A DNA stretch of 64,000 bases from Bacteroidales bacterium. GTDB lineage: Bacteria; Bacteroidota; Bacteroidia; Bacteroidales; Tenuifilaceae. The translations under genes and the position numbers were made by a program. Shown here one piece after another: positions 10,201-19,480 of the stretch. Positions within the stretch are counted from its first letter, which is position 1, and each line of letters begins with the position of its first letter. Below the pieces are notes generated by a model that saw nothing but the letters and a program-made list of their open reading frames with translations, did not search any database and was not told the DNA's origin. Location of the stretch: assembly GCA_020636845.1 (NCBI GenBank), contig JACJXD010000002.1:1-64000 (forward strand), written 5' to 3'.

Positions 10201-10382
10201 TTCCTATGGCAACCAGTACTGGTATGGGTAAAGAGGCTTATTCGCCACTTGGCATTACCATGATAGGTGGTTTACTGGTTTCAACGTTGATTACCCTTTT
10301 GCTTGTTCCTACCATTTATGCTATTTTCCATAGGAAAGCACGTGATTACGAAACCGAGAACAGTTCTATTAACCTTATGTAA
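7254..10382 (+). CDS. RND-family multidrug/hydrophobe efflux pump
   Basis: Inner-membrane proton-driven transporter of the AcrB/HAE type, 1042 residues and full length. The first membrane helix at about 12-32 precedes the porter domain, and the two helix clusters lie at about 335-535 and 860-1025. The proton-relay motif in helix 4 reads GMVVDNAIVVLENI near residue 397, with one Asp followed by Asn where AcrB has Asp-Asp; this is common in HAE pumps outside the Proteobacteria. The second cluster has VNNGIVLVDYTN. It is the fourth gene of the TetR-controlled operon. The substrate cannot be predicted; the His-rich metal-efflux signature is absent. Confidence 0.95.
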   Translation: MKLPQVAVKRPVAIAMLFVAILLFGIVSLIKLPLDVMPEMELPTLTVITVYPGASADEVEQQVSKKLEKILSGTEHLKEITSQSKENVSFVQLEFDWGADLTSAANNARDLIEMVKNELPDDARNPIIFKVNSSLMPVLVYGITAKESYNGLYKIIDDKIASKLRKVPGVGSVIVIGAPEREIKVDVNPIKLKAYNLSLTQIATILKAQNISIPGGNIKVGSSDFSVRIPGDITSVDEMSNIPIVNFNGRVIKLSDIATVTDEYKEKDEYPRTYSGKGVVLMVQKQSGENTLEVVQGVREKVAEIKETIPADISLNEVLKSDELVTESINNLSQSLWYALIFVVLVVMAFLRNWKQSIIIFITIPFSLIVAFIVMYASGWTINIFSLMSLIVASGMVVDNAIVVLENITQHMEKGARPKQAAIFGSSEMGMAISASTLTTIVVFLPMVFMGGVVGIMFKQLAILTSVTLIASLFTALTLTPMASSQMLKGLKKGETHKHGKLYRLSEQMFQWLENFYKKTLAWILYHKTVTLVIVAFILAISLWVGKGLGTDYIPEFDAGDVVAVIETEVGTSAEKTDSVAQVIMKIFKEEVPEMIPTSLAAVTGQTEDGLLSSVGFSEGKNISTILCHLTKPDERGETAKEIAERLRDKIAAIPEITNFHLLGGSILSAAVTGNKKPIEIEVSGNKFESINSVAELLTNKMREDKYFTDITNDVDKGKLEVQIKIDKQKASAMALNTAMIGMQVRQSIFGTDAGEFKEEGDEYDITLRYAPNYRNDLSQIRNLQVKNLLNQDIPLSAVADIQMGTSPLQINRKSQQRMVKVMAELSENVSLGDANKEASKLLSEVDIPSDVTAVVAGQTSDQGESFSDLYLILVLGILLVYMVMAAQFESFRDPFIIMFAVPVTFVGVIWAFKLTGLTLSITTFVGLIMLMGIVVNNGIVLVDYTNLLRKRGYKLYDAIQEAGRSRLRPVLMTSLTTILGMVPMATSTGMGKEAYSPLGITMIGGLLVSTLITLLLVPTIYAIFHRKARDYETENSSINLM

Positions 10383-10393
10383 AAAGTAGTGCT

Positions 10394-10699
10394 ATGAAAA
10401 TGATATATTTTACTTGCAATGTAAGTGTGCTAGAACCATTGCTAAAAGTTTTAGAAGAAAATAATGTTCGTGACTATCAAATAGTAGAGCAGGTTACCGC
10501 AAAGAATAAAAAAGGCGACCATAGGTTTAATAACCCTGTTTGGCCGGGATACAATTCAGCAGTTTACTGTCAGATTACCGAGGACGATAAGGCTAAAATG
10601 GTAATGGGCAAAATTCGAGAGTTTAATAAAAACGCCTTTAACGATAACGAGTTAGTAACGGCCTGTATGTGGACAATCGAGGATTATTTCTTTGAATAA
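10394..10699 (+). CDS. PG0541-family transporter-associated protein
   Basis: Small soluble protein (101 residues) encoded 11 bp after the RND pump. It resembles the PG0541 family of transporter-associated proteins, which are PII-like ferredoxin-fold proteins found beside RND pumps in Bacteroidota. Visible features are an N-terminal beta-alpha-beta pattern (MIYFTCNVSVLEPLLKVLEE), a central FNNPVWPGYNSAVYC segment and an acidic C-terminus (IEDYFFE). A cytosolic regulatory or sensing role for the pump is plausible from context but unproven. It is the last gene of the operon; a terminator follows after 20 bp. Confidence 0.78.
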   Translation: MKMIYFTCNVSVLEPLLKVLEENNVRDYQIVEQVTAKNKKGDHRFNNPVWPGYNSAVYCQITEDDKAKMVMGKIREFNKNAFNDNELVTACMWTIEDYFFE

Positions 10700-10719
10700 A
10701 GTGCTAAAAAAAATAGCGT

Positions 10720-10751
10720 AAGGAGCAATCTTAATTGGTTGCTCCTTTTTG
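10720..10751 (+). terminator. Rho-independent terminator of the RND operon
   Basis: An 11-bp stem, AAGGAGCAATC (10720-10730) with GGTTGCTCCTT (10737-10747), containing one wobble pair, a 6-nt loop and a T tract. It closes the efflux operon and may also serve the convergent cupin gene. Confidence 0.9.
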
Positions 10752-10766
10752 TTCTCAATGGTATAT

Positions 10767-11129
10767 CTAGTTATCCCGATGTACCGTTTCTGGCGAAAAT
10801 GCGGGTAAGCATACCGAAATGTATTCTGCGCCGTTGGTATAAGGAGAACTGTATTGTACCCATTCGCCCTTTAATGCAACAATGGCTTCTCCGGCATTAA
10901 TATCGAACTCTTCGTCTTTAGTTTTTACGTGTAGTTTGCCGAATAGAACCAATGTATATTCATCAAATTCCGGAGTTTGTCCCGGTTCAATCCAACCTTC
11001 AGGACTTTTCATTTTCGCAATGGAAACGTTACTATTTTGCGAGTTTACTTTACCAATATACTCTTCTATTAGTTTGGGCTTGTTCCCTGCGGCTTCTACG
11101 CGTGTTGGTTTTTCAATTTTTATTGCCAT
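10767..11129 (-). CDS. Small single-domain cupin protein
   Basis: A 120-residue protein with a cupin-like beta-barrel pattern: EYTLVLFGKLHVKTKDEEF, then INAGEAIVALKGEWVQY. The first cupin motif is diverged and lacks the usual pair of metal-binding His residues, so metal binding is doubtful. The start chosen is the ATG in MAIKIE; another ATG three codons upstream (11138) is possible. Either start overlaps the end of the CPBP protease gene (11113), so the two are translated from one transcript. Substrate and function unknown. Confidence 0.75.
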   Translation of the reverse strand: MAIKIEKPTRVEAAGNKPKLIEEYIGKVNSQNSNVSIAKMKSPEGWIEPGQTPEFDEYTLVLFGKLHVKTKDEEFDINAGEAIVALKGEWVQYSSPYTNGAEYISVCLPAFSPETVHRDN

Positions 11130-11991
11130 TATGTACAAAAATTAATATTATCAATGCAATTATAAATATGGTGGTAACTACTATGCTTCCTTCAATGCCA
11201 AAGTTACCGCCGGTTAACTTTGAATTTCCGTTGAATACAGTGTTTATTACCGGTTGTCCAATAGGTGCATTCCCGCTGACTTTTATTCCCCAAATGCTGT
11301 CCATTCCGAAATTCCATGCGGAATGAATACCGCATACACCCCAAATATTCCCGTCCTTAAGCATATAAATTCCCAAAAAAAGCCCAATAAGCAGTATGTT
11401 AACGGCAGGTATAACATTGTAACTGTTATTGGCAATGTGCATAAGAGAAAAGAGCAGCGAACTTACGGTTATTCCAATAAAGGCCTTATGTCTTAACGAA
11501 AGGCTTTGCATAAACCACCCCCTGAACAGAACTTCTTCGCCTGCGCCTTGTATTATGTATAGAATGAAGATTGGAATTAAGAAAAGAAAACCATTTAATC
11601 CGAAATTTGGAGATATTGTGAATTTTGTTGGAACCGTTACCGAAATTGCCAAAACGGAAAGGGAAACAAGCAGAATTCCGATGCCTAATCCTTTAATGTA
11701 TTTGTAGAAAAATCCTTTAATGTAAAACCCTAACGATTGAAAGGAACGATGCTCAATAATTTTTATGTAAAGCCATACCCATAAAAAAGTCATTGCAGAA
11801 AAGAGTAATGTGCTAATCTCTTTCAACCTTGGCATTTCTAGCGCTTTGAGTATGGCAATAATTAAACCGGCCGAAATAGCAGAAAAAAGGGTTATTATAA
11901 CCAGCGCAAACGCAGATATAAAGCCGTTGAGTTTATTTATGTTTGGGTTTTCTGTTAGTATCCTATTTAGTGTGTTTTTGGGAATGTTCAT
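11113..11991 (-). CDS. CPBP-family intramembrane metalloprotease
   Basis: Integral membrane protein with about eight hydrophobic segments and the CAAX protease/bacteriocin-processing (CPBP, Abi) motifs: GEEVLFRG (E152, E153, R157), LMHIANN (H185) and HSAWN (H223, N227). These residues form the glutamate/histidine active site of the family, so the enzyme looks competent. Members act on membrane-embedded peptides or prenylated proteins; the substrate here is unknown. It is the first gene of a two-gene unit with the overlapping cupin protein. Confidence 0.9.
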   Translation of the reverse strand: MNIPKNTLNRILTENPNINKLNGFISAFALVIITLFSAISAGLIIAILKALEMPRLKEISTLLFSAMTFLWVWLYIKIIEHRSFQSLGFYIKGFFYKYIKGLGIGILLVSLSVLAISVTVPTKFTISPNFGLNGFLFLIPIFILYIIQGAGEEVLFRGWFMQSLSLRHKAFIGITVSSLLFSLMHIANNSYNVIPAVNILLIGLFLGIYMLKDGNIWGVCGIHSAWNFGMDSIWGIKVSGNAPIGQPVINTVFNGNSKLTGGNFGIEGSIVVTTIFIIALIILIFVHNGNKN

Positions 11992-12305
11992 TGGCGGATT
12001 TGTTTGTTTTACAAAAATGTAAAGTGCCTTTTTTAGTACAAAATGTTTTTGTTCAAATATACTTGATTTTTGCGTGTATAGGTTAACGGGTTATATTACA
12101 AAGTTTAAATTCCAAAACAATTTTAGATGTTTTGTGTTTGCAAAACTTTTAAAACTAAAATAACCGACAATTCAAAGAAAAAATTTATACTTTTGCACCG
12201 TTAATCATTTTGAACCTTTTTATGGACGATTATCACCCTAAGCGTTAAACCTGAATAGAGGCATAGTATTAACCTCTATTCGATAATTATTTGGAGGGTT
12301 AATAC
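11992..12305 (+). promoter_or_regulatory. Intergenic region with corA promoter and structured leader
   Basis: A -7 box TACTTTTG lies at 12188-12195, giving an expected leader of about 100 nt. A 9-bp perfect hairpin follows (GAATAGAGG 12253-12261, CCTCTATTC 12273-12281), then a strong Shine-Dalgarno-like GGAGGG at 12293-12298, 7 bp before ATG. Such a ribosome binding site is rare in this phylum. No -33 TTG was found at the expected distance. The first 190 bp carry the divergent start of the CPBP gene and nothing else that I recognise. Confidence 0.5.
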
Positions 12306-13232
12306 ATGAAATCATTCTGGAAACGTGAAATTGGGTTTATTCCAACCACGGAATGGGAACCTTATTGCTGGGTAAACGTTGAAATTCCTACCGACGACGA
12401 CAAGCGATATCTTTTTGACGAGTTAGGTGTTCCCGAAGCTTTTTACAACGACATTGAGGATGTGGACGAGCGACCCCGTATTGAGTTTGAGGACGGCTGG
12501 TTTTTTATTCTATTGCGCGTTCCGTACATGGAGAGGGATTCCTCTTTCCCCTTTACCACGGTTCCCGTGGGTTTAATGTTTAAGGATGATGTTTTTGCCA
12601 GCATATGCTTTTACCGAACCGAGGTAATTCCCGATTTTATTCAGTTTACCCAACGGAAAGGAATAATTGTTAGCGACCATTTCGACTTGGTTTTACGGAT
12701 TATGCTTTCGTCGAGTGTATGGTTCTTGAAATACCTGAAGGCAATTAATCAGGATACCAAGTTGGCCGAAACACGCCTTGAGCGATCAATTAAAAATGAA
12801 GAACTTCAAGCATTGCTGAGAATAGAGAAGAGTTTGGTTTACTTTACCACCTCGTTAAAGGGTAACGATATTCTTTTACATCGAATAAAAAATTTGCGGA
12901 ATTACCGTGACACCTATAATCCCGAATTGTTAGAGGATGTTGAAATTGAATTGCGTCAGGCACAGGAAACAACCAGCGTTTATTCCGACATTCTTAGCGG
13001 AATGATGGATGCGTATGCTTCGGTTATTTCCAATAACCTTAACATGGTGATGAAGCGGTTAACTTCTATATCCATTATTCTTATGATTCCGACCTTGGTG
13101 GCAAGTTTTTACGGAATGAACCTTCCAAACGGACTAGAAAATTCTCCGTGGGCGTTTTGGATGGTAGTTTTGTTTTCGTTTTTGGTAGTTGCCCTTGTGG
13201 TTAGGCAATTTATTAGGCAAAGTTGGTTTTAG
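12306..13232 (+). CDS. corA: CorA-family divalent cation transporter
   Basis: Magnesium/cobalt channel of the CorA-MIT superfamily, 308 residues. The long N-terminal cytoplasmic domain includes the helical willow region (about 140-245). Two C-terminal transmembrane helices follow (about 251-269 and 284-302), joined by a loop with the signature YGMN (269-272), which forms the selectivity filter. No truncation. It is transcribed alone from its own promoter with a hairpin-bearing leader, which could allow translational control by Mg2+; that is speculation. The convergent response regulator starts only 8 bp after its stop. Confidence 0.93.
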   Translation: MKSFWKREIGFIPTTEWEPYCWVNVEIPTDDDKRYLFDELGVPEAFYNDIEDVDERPRIEFEDGWFFILLRVPYMERDSSFPFTTVPVGLMFKDDVFASICFYRTEVIPDFIQFTQRKGIIVSDHFDLVLRIMLSSSVWFLKYLKAINQDTKLAETRLERSIKNEELQALLRIEKSLVYFTTSLKGNDILLHRIKNLRNYRDTYNPELLEDVEIELRQAQETTSVYSDILSGMMDAYASVISNNLNMVMKRLTSISIILMIPTLVASFYGMNLPNGLENSPWAFWMVVLFSFLVVALVVRQFIRQSWF

Positions 13233-13240
13233 CAGTTTTT

Positions 13241-13609
13241 CTATTTTAAAACGCTAATTATTGCACTTTCAATTTCGTTTATGTTGAAGGGCTTTGCCAG
13301 ATAACGATCAACTATTTTTAAGTTGATGGCTTCCGATATTTCAGGGGTTAAGTCGTAGCCGGTGAGAATAAAGCAGGGCAAGTTTGGTCTGTTTTCTTTT
13401 ACCTTTGTTATAAATTCTACCCCATTCATTTGTGGCATTTTCATGTCGCTAATAACCACATCGATATTTGTATTTTGAGAAAGTTTATTTAGGCCATCTT
13501 TTCCCGAGAAAGCGGATATTATATTGAATTTGTTTCTAAAATTAACCTCGAAAAGCATAAGGTTAATTTTTTCGTCATCAACATATAATATGGTGCTCAT
13601 TTTAGGCAT
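13241..13609 (-). CDS. Single-domain response regulator
   Basis: CheY-like stand-alone receiver, 122 residues, with no output domain. Conserved positions are visible: acidic pair in YVDDE, phosphoacceptor Asp in ISDMKMP, Thr in ILTGYD and Lys in LAKPF. Its start codon overlaps the end of the PAS kinase gene by 8 bp, so the two form a coupled pair. It probably passes phosphate from that kinase to another protein or acts by protein contact. A second ATG three codons in (MSTILYVDD) is an alternative start. Confidence 0.92.
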   Translation of the reverse strand: MPKMSTILYVDDEKINLMLFEVNFRNKFNIISAFSGKDGLNKLSQNTNIDVVISDMKMPQMNGVEFITKVKENRPNLPCFILTGYDLTPEISEAINLKIVDRYLAKPFNINEIESAIISVLK

Positions 13610-16600
13610 GATTGCTTTTAGGCAAAGTTACAATAACTTTTGTTCCTTTGCCTACTTCGGAATAAAATTCAAGGGTTCCATGGTGTTGCTCTAAAATATT
13701 TAGACTGATAGACAATCCTAAACCGGTTCCCTTTCCTGGCTCTTTAGTGGTAAAGAAAGGCTCTGTAATTTTTTTGATATTCTCTTTTGATATGCCACAT
13801 CCAGAATCTTGTATTACAATTTCAACTTTATTTTTTTTTTAGTTGTTGTAGTTATTTTGATGGAACCTTCCCCTTCGATGGCCTGAATTGCATTAGTTAA
13901 TAGGTTTAAAAACCTGATGTAATTGTCCTTCGTTACAATGAATTTTTGCATCATTTTCGCAGTAATCCTTTTCGACTTCTATTCTATTTTTAAGTTGATT
14001 GCTGAGTAAAACAAGACAAATATCTATGATTGAATGAACATCTACAATGGTTTTAATATTACTGTCGGAGTGGCTATACCTATTTAAACTTCGAACAATC
14101 TCGGTGGAACGTCGTACTCCTTCTTTAATAGCATCAATTAAAGGTTGTATATTTTTGAGTTGTTCGTTGGATATATCTTTTAAGTAAGATTCAATGCCAA
14201 GAACCCTCCGTTTATGAAATTAAGGGATTATTTATTTCATGGGCAACTCCAGCGGCTAACATTCCTAGCGAAGAAAGTTTTTCCGAAATTACCAGTTGTC
14301 GTTGCGCATCTTGAGGGATTGTAATGTCTGCGACAACTTTTCTTTTTGGTTATGTAATTCTTCGTTGGTAGCAACCAGTTCTTCATTAGTAGCAACCAGT
14401 TCTTCGGTTCTTTCTTTTACAAGTAATTCCAAGTTGTTCTTGTATAATTCCAGCCTTGGTGGGCTTTCTTTATTTCCGTAATGTCAATGCTTACTCCTCT
14501 CAACCCGATTGGAGATCCATTTTCATAAATAGGGCTTGTATATACTAAAGCCGAATACGTAGAACCATTGCTTTTGACTCCAGTATATTCTTCTCCAGAT
14601 GATTTTCCATTCAGGTAGCGTTTTTGAATGTTGTTTTTTGCCCGTTCTCTGTCTTCTGGAATAAGAGTATCCAGTACATTAATTCCTTTTTCAATTTGTT
14701 CTACAGAGAACCCAAGTTGTTGGATTCCATAAATGTTGGAGTATGTTATTTTGCCGTTAATATCAGTTTCCCAAATTGTTTGAGGAAGTAAATCGGCCAT
14801 TTCGTGGAACTTCGTTTCACTCTTGAGCAGTTTTTCCTGATATTCTTTAATTTCCGTAATGTCGGTAATGGTTCCGATGTACCCAATAAGTTCGCCGTCT
14901 ATAATTTCGGGGAGAGCATTGCCAAGTACCCATACAATTTTACCATCGGGACGAATAAACCTATATTGATCGGAAGAGTTATTTTTCCCTTCAACTTTTA
15001 CATGCCATTGCTTCTGAATTCTTATCAAATCGTCGGGATGGACTACTTCAAACCAACCATTGCCCATAGCATTTTCTGAACTAATACCCGAAAGTTCCTC
15101 CCATTTCTGATTTACATAAGTTGTATGTCCATTTGCATCGGTTCGGAAAATTCCTACTGGAGACATTTGTGCGAGCGTTTCGAAAAGCTTCAGCGTTTTC
15201 CTGTGTTCTTTTTCAGCCAATTTACGTTCGGTTATGTCTGTCATTGCACTAATAGTGCCAATAACATTGCCATTTATGTCTGTAACGGGGGCTTCGCTAA
15301 CCATAAAGTTTATTTTTTGGCCATCTTTTGAAATTAAAATTACTTCATGGTTGTTGCTTAACTTTTTATCTTCTTCATTGGCATTTATTTCAAGTTGAAT
15401 ATTATTAACTAAGCATTTGTGCCAATTTTTTCCTGCGATTTCGGCAAAGGAATATCCTAACTTTTCGGAAAAACGTTTGTTAACGAAAAGAATGCGGTGG
15501 CTATTGTCGGTCATCATTAGCACCTCATTCATATTTTCGACAACAGTTCTATATCGAGTTTCGCTTTCTTCTAGCGCTTTTTGAGTTAATATCCTATCGG
15601 TTATATCGCGAATGGTATCCATTATATATTCCGGATTGCCATACGTATCTTCTATAATGGTTAAGTTTAATTCTGCAGTAAAAACAGTCCCATCTGACCT
15701 TTGCACTTCTCCTTCAAAATTTTCGAGAATACCTTTTTCTATTAAAGCAGGCAATAATGATTTTGCTCTTTCTCGGGTTTCCTTTGTAAATAGATCGAAT
15801 GCGTTTAACCCAATCAAATCATCAACACTTGAGGTAAACATATCGGCCTTGCGCTGATTGACAAAAAGTATGCGACCGTCCATATCCATTAGGGAAATCC
15901 CTCTTGGGACGTCTCGATTAAAGTTCTGTACCTTTGCTCACTTTCAATGAGCATCTTTTCAGCATTTTTTTTATCGCTTATATCTATTAAAACTCCTCTT
16001 AACCCGATTGGTTTGCCATCTTCGGAAACTAAGCTGGAATAAATTTCAGCAGGAAAGATTGTGCCATCCTTTTTTATTGCTTCATATTCTTTCGATTCGT
16101 AGGCATTACCAAGTGAATATATTTAAAAAATTGGCATAAATTAGTTGCTTGTCTTCCGGAATAATTAAATCGAAAATTGATAGTCCTTTTTCAATGTCTT
16201 TTGGTGTATAACCAAACAGTTCGTAACCTAACTTGTTAGAATAAATAATTTTTGCGTTAGCATTAGTTTCCCAAACGACTAAAGGAAGAAGGTTTGTCAA
16301 TTCTTTGTATTTACGTTCGCTATCTTTTATGGCATTTTGCGCTAATTTTTTGTCATTAACATCGCGAATTACAGATAATATTCTTTGTTTTCCTCCAATA
16401 ATAGAAGTTTTTAGGGAGGCTTCAACCCAAAAACTGTTTCCGTTTTTTTTCTTTAACTGCCATTCAAATACATTGGACCCTTCGATAAGTGCTTTCTGCA
16501 TTTGTTTTTTTGCCTCTTCGTATGTATATGGGTAGTTATTGGAAAAAAAAAGATGCTGGGAGATATGTTTATAATCTCTTCTTTTTTTGAATACCCGAAC

Positions 16601-17807
16601 ATTTTTATTGTAGATGCATTTACATCAACAATACTTCCATCTTTGGCATCATGAATAAGAATAGCCTCGTTGGTAGAGTTGAATATTTCCTGATAATCCT
16701 GTATTAAGGAAAGGGTTTCTTTATTTATTTCATCAATTTCGTTGCTCGCTTTTTTTGTATGCTTTTTCGTATTGGTATCTATCATAAAGTATAAATATTA
16801 AGAAGAGTAAAAGAACAAGTCCTAAGAAAAGTAAAACGAAGGAAATTATAACTAGTTGAGTTGAACGGAACGCTGCTTCATTAATGGGTATTTCGGCCAT
16901 AACACTCCATGGTCTAAAGTTGTCTTTGAATTTAATAGGGTAGAAAAATCGAAATACCTTTTGTTGGAAAATTCCGAGATTACTTCCAAACTATATTCCT
17001 GTCCACTTCTTATAATATTGACAAGGCTATCCGAATTTGAGAGTTGGAAAATATTTACGATAGCCGAATCATGAAGATGTGGGTTTGAAATAACTTGTCC
17101 GTCGTAGGATATTAAAGATAAAAACCCTGTTTTAAAAAGTTTTTTTGTATTTAATTCTTTGCGAAGAGAATCGAGGTTTAAATCAATTCCGAAAACACCA
17201 ACAAAAGAAGAATCTACAATTATTGGTTTTATTACAGAAGTTTCGTAGAATACATACGGGTAACCTCTGTATCGGTAGTAATTAGGTTCTAAAATTTGTT
17301 CTTTAGGATTATTCTTCGGAGTTGTGTAAAAGCTTGCCTGATAATCTTTAGAATTTGTTTTTTCCCAATAAAGCGAATCTTTATACCGAAAAAGAGTTAT
17401 TGACAAGTTCCCTAAGTTTCGTCGCAATGAAGTTTGTTTTTATACTGATTATCTTTCCCATCGTAAGAATTAGGTTCCCACATTGTCCATATTGCAAGGA
17501 AGGATTTGTTCTTATGTATGTTACTTTCAATTAAGTCAGCAAATTTTTCTCTGGCAATATTTTGTTTTTTGTATATAACGGCTTCATGTGCTAGCGATTT
17601 GGCCTGCATAATGGCAGATAGCAGGTATTCCTGACTTATTTTTGCGGCATTTCGGGCTAGTTCTTTGGCTATAATCTGAGAGGATTCGTATGAGTACTTT
17701 CGATAGTTTATACCCATGTAAAGGAAAAGGGAAAAAAAGAGTACGGCTGTAAACACCGAAGCAATCAGTGCTGTGCGATGACTGGTAAATGGCTTGTAAT
17801 TGCTCAT
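13602..17807 (-). pseudogene. dCache / multi-PAS sensor histidine kinase, frame broken many times
   Basis: One long kinase gene split by at least ten frame breaks. In order: a membrane helix (17800-17700); a periplasmic dCache-like domain (about 17690-16900); a second membrane helix (about 16860-16790); five PAS domains (about 16700-14460), several beginning with ESERKYKEL/SETKFHEM-type motifs; a coiled coil with a tandem NEELVAT repeat (about 14360-14410); the phospho-His box VAHEINNPL (about 14230); and a HATPase with GTGLGLSIS (about 13730), ending VTLPKSNHA. Clear breaks lie near 17415, 16945, 16750, 16545, 16125, 15900, 14455, 14310, 14235, 13908 and at an A10 tract at 13831-13840. Sequence on each side still matches the family, so sequencing indels are more likely than true decay. 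It overlaps the response regulator, its likely partner. Confidence 0.8.
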
Positions 17808-17937
17808 GGGTTTGAGTGTCGAACTTTTCGAACGTTACAATGTACAAAAAAAGGAATAAAAGTTTTGCGATAACTTTCAATTTTGACAAATTGGCTTCCA
17901 GAGTTATTAAAATAAATGCTAGGTAGGATAAATAATG

Positions 17938-18474
17938 TTACAAGCGATTGCTTTGGGTTGGGTAGGATTTGATATTTCCGTTGGTTTTTTCGATAATTTT
18001 TTCCAATACTTTAGTTGTTGCCAAGGCATCGCCTGCTGCACGGTGTCGATTTTGAATATTTATTCCAAGGTTATCACACAAGTTTCCTAAGCTATAGGAA
18101 GAATACCCCGGAAATACCCTGCGGCTAAGTTTAACGGTACAAAGAGTTTCGCGTTTGTAGTCGTAGCCTAATCGTTTAAATTCTTCTTGAATGAACTTAT
18201 AGTCGAATGGGGCATTATGAGCAACAAAAATTTTATTTTGTGTCATCAATACAATTTGCCTGGCTACTTCGTAAAACTTTGGTGAGTTTGCAACCATTTC
18301 ATTAGAAATGCCTGTTAGTCTTGTGATGTATGGCGGAATATAAACTTCGGGATTGATGAGTGAATTGAACTCGTCAACTACTTTTGTGCCGTCATGAATA
18401 TAAATGGCGATTTCGGTAATTTTATCGCGCTGTGCGCTTCCTCCGGATGTTTCAACGTCAATAACTGCGTACAT
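17938..18474 (-). CDS. DEDDh 3'-5' exonuclease, DNA polymerase III epsilon-like
   Basis: A 178-residue exonuclease domain protein. Exo motifs are visible: YAVIDVETSG (first Asp and Glu), FVAHNAPFDYKF (second Asp) and HRAAGDA (catalytic His and final Asp). Many Bacteroidota relatives carry a C-terminal GIY-YIG (UvrC-like) domain; this one is the exonuclease alone. I start it at the ATG of MYAVID, two bases after the stop of the upstream DUF6427 gene. The frame is open upstream to 18507, but that would overlap the neighbour. Likely a DNA proofreading or repair nuclease. Confidence 0.9.
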   Translation of the reverse strand: MYAVIDVETSGGSAQRDKITEIAIYIHDGTKVVDEFNSLINPEVYIPPYITRLTGISNEMVANSPKFYEVARQIVLMTQNKIFVAHNAPFDYKFIQEEFKRLGYDYKRETLCTVKLSRRVFPGYSSYSLGNLCDNLGINIQNRHRAAGDALATTKVLEKIIEKTNGNIKSYPTQSNRL

Positions 18475-18475
18475 T

Positions 18476-19459
18476 CTAAAGGATTTGTAAAATAATAATC
18501 CCGGCAATAATTACCCATATCGAAAATTCTGGCCAAAATTTGCTTTTAGCATTGGCAATATAAGCTGATAGAAATAGACTTAGCGGTATTGCTAAAAAGT
18601 AAAGTAGTTCAAAAGAACATTGAGGGATTAGCCAAAAGAATAAAATGGTAAATGCTAGTAGCCAAAGAATTATCATTTGGAACTTAACAATACTTACTTT
18701 TTGAGTGGAAAAATTTCTGAAAATTCTTAGGATTGAAAACAAAGTAGCAGGAACTAAGGCGATTACCAGTATTAAAGGAAGAGTATGGTTGTATGAATCT
18801 ATAGTTTTACTTGTAAGATTCCACTTAACTAGTTCCCATATTCCGCTAACATCCTTATTAAACCAATAATAGTAAAATATAAGCAAAAGCCACGGAATGC
18901 TAAATCCTATAATTAATGCCGATACATTGCGAAAGGTTACCCTGCTCAGTATGAATATTCCAAAAAGAAGCCAGACAATTAAAAAGATTAATGGTGCATA
19001 AAACAATGAAGCAGTGCTAAGAATTAACGATGATTTAAAAATCTTGTCTATTGGAGTTTTGCTTTCGTAAATGGCGAGCAAATAGTCTAACGATAAAACA
19101 AGAAGTAGGCTGGCGGGTAAAACAGGGCTTACTCGTTGTATTGGTAAAACAGCCGACGATATTATTACATAAAAGAACAAGGGCATGTAGGTACGTTGCC
19201 TTACAATTTGGTATCGACCGTTAATATTCAAAATGTATATTCCAGTTATAACGGTAATGGTAAACGCAGAAATACTTGCTATTAAATTGTTTGTAGGGAA
19301 AAGAGCGGTTAATAGTTCGTAAAGAGGCATTTTAACGGTATCTAAACTGGATGGGTAAAACACCGGTTTAATAAAAGTTTGAAGCCAAATAGCAATGCTG
19401 GCTGTAATAAAAAACAGGAGCGTTGAAAAATCTAACTTTCGAAAAAATCGAGAAAACAT
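18476..19459 (-). CDS. DUF6427-like polytopic membrane protein
   Basis: An integral membrane protein of about 327 residues with 9 or 10 hydrophobic segments spread along its length. It resembles the DUF6427 family of Bacteroidota, sometimes mislabelled as beta-carotene monooxygenase. No catalytic motif seen and the function is unknown. I take the ATG at 19459 (MFSRFF). The frame is open back to a TTG at 19480, directly after the purD stop codon. It sits between purD and the exonuclease gene, all on one strand with almost no spacing, so the three are probably one operon. Despite lying inside the frame-broken region, this gene reads cleanly. Confidence 0.75.
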   Translation of the reverse strand: MFSRFFRKLDFSTLLFFITASIAIWLQTFIKPVFYPSSLDTVKMPLYELLTALFPTNNLIASISAFTITVITGIYILNINGRYQIVRQRTYMPLFFYVIISSAVLPIQRVSPVLPASLLLVLSLDYLLAIYESKTPIDKIFKSSLILSTASLFYAPLIFLIVWLLFGIFILSRVTFRNVSALIIGFSIPWLLLIFYYYWFNKDVSGIWELVKWNLTSKTIDSYNHTLPLILVIALVPATLFSILRIFRNFSTQKVSIVKFQMIILWLLAFTILFFWLIPQCSFELLYFLAIPLSLFLSAYIANAKSKFWPEFSIWVIIAGIIILQIL

Positions 19460-19480
19460 AACTAATTGGTTGTAATTCAA

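Noticed and set aside
12188..12305. corA leader as a known M-box riboswitch
   Set aside because: The leader is short and has one simple hairpin; I do not see the multi-helix M-box core.
13831..13840. The A10 tract in the kinase as a programmed frameshift site
   Set aside because: Attractive alone, but the same gene has ten or more other breaks, so a shared technical cause is more likely than programmed slippage.
14362..14408. Two-copy 21-bp repeat as a mobile or regulatory element
   Set aside because: It is a coding duplication of a heptad (NEELVAT) within the coiled coil before the histidine kinase core.
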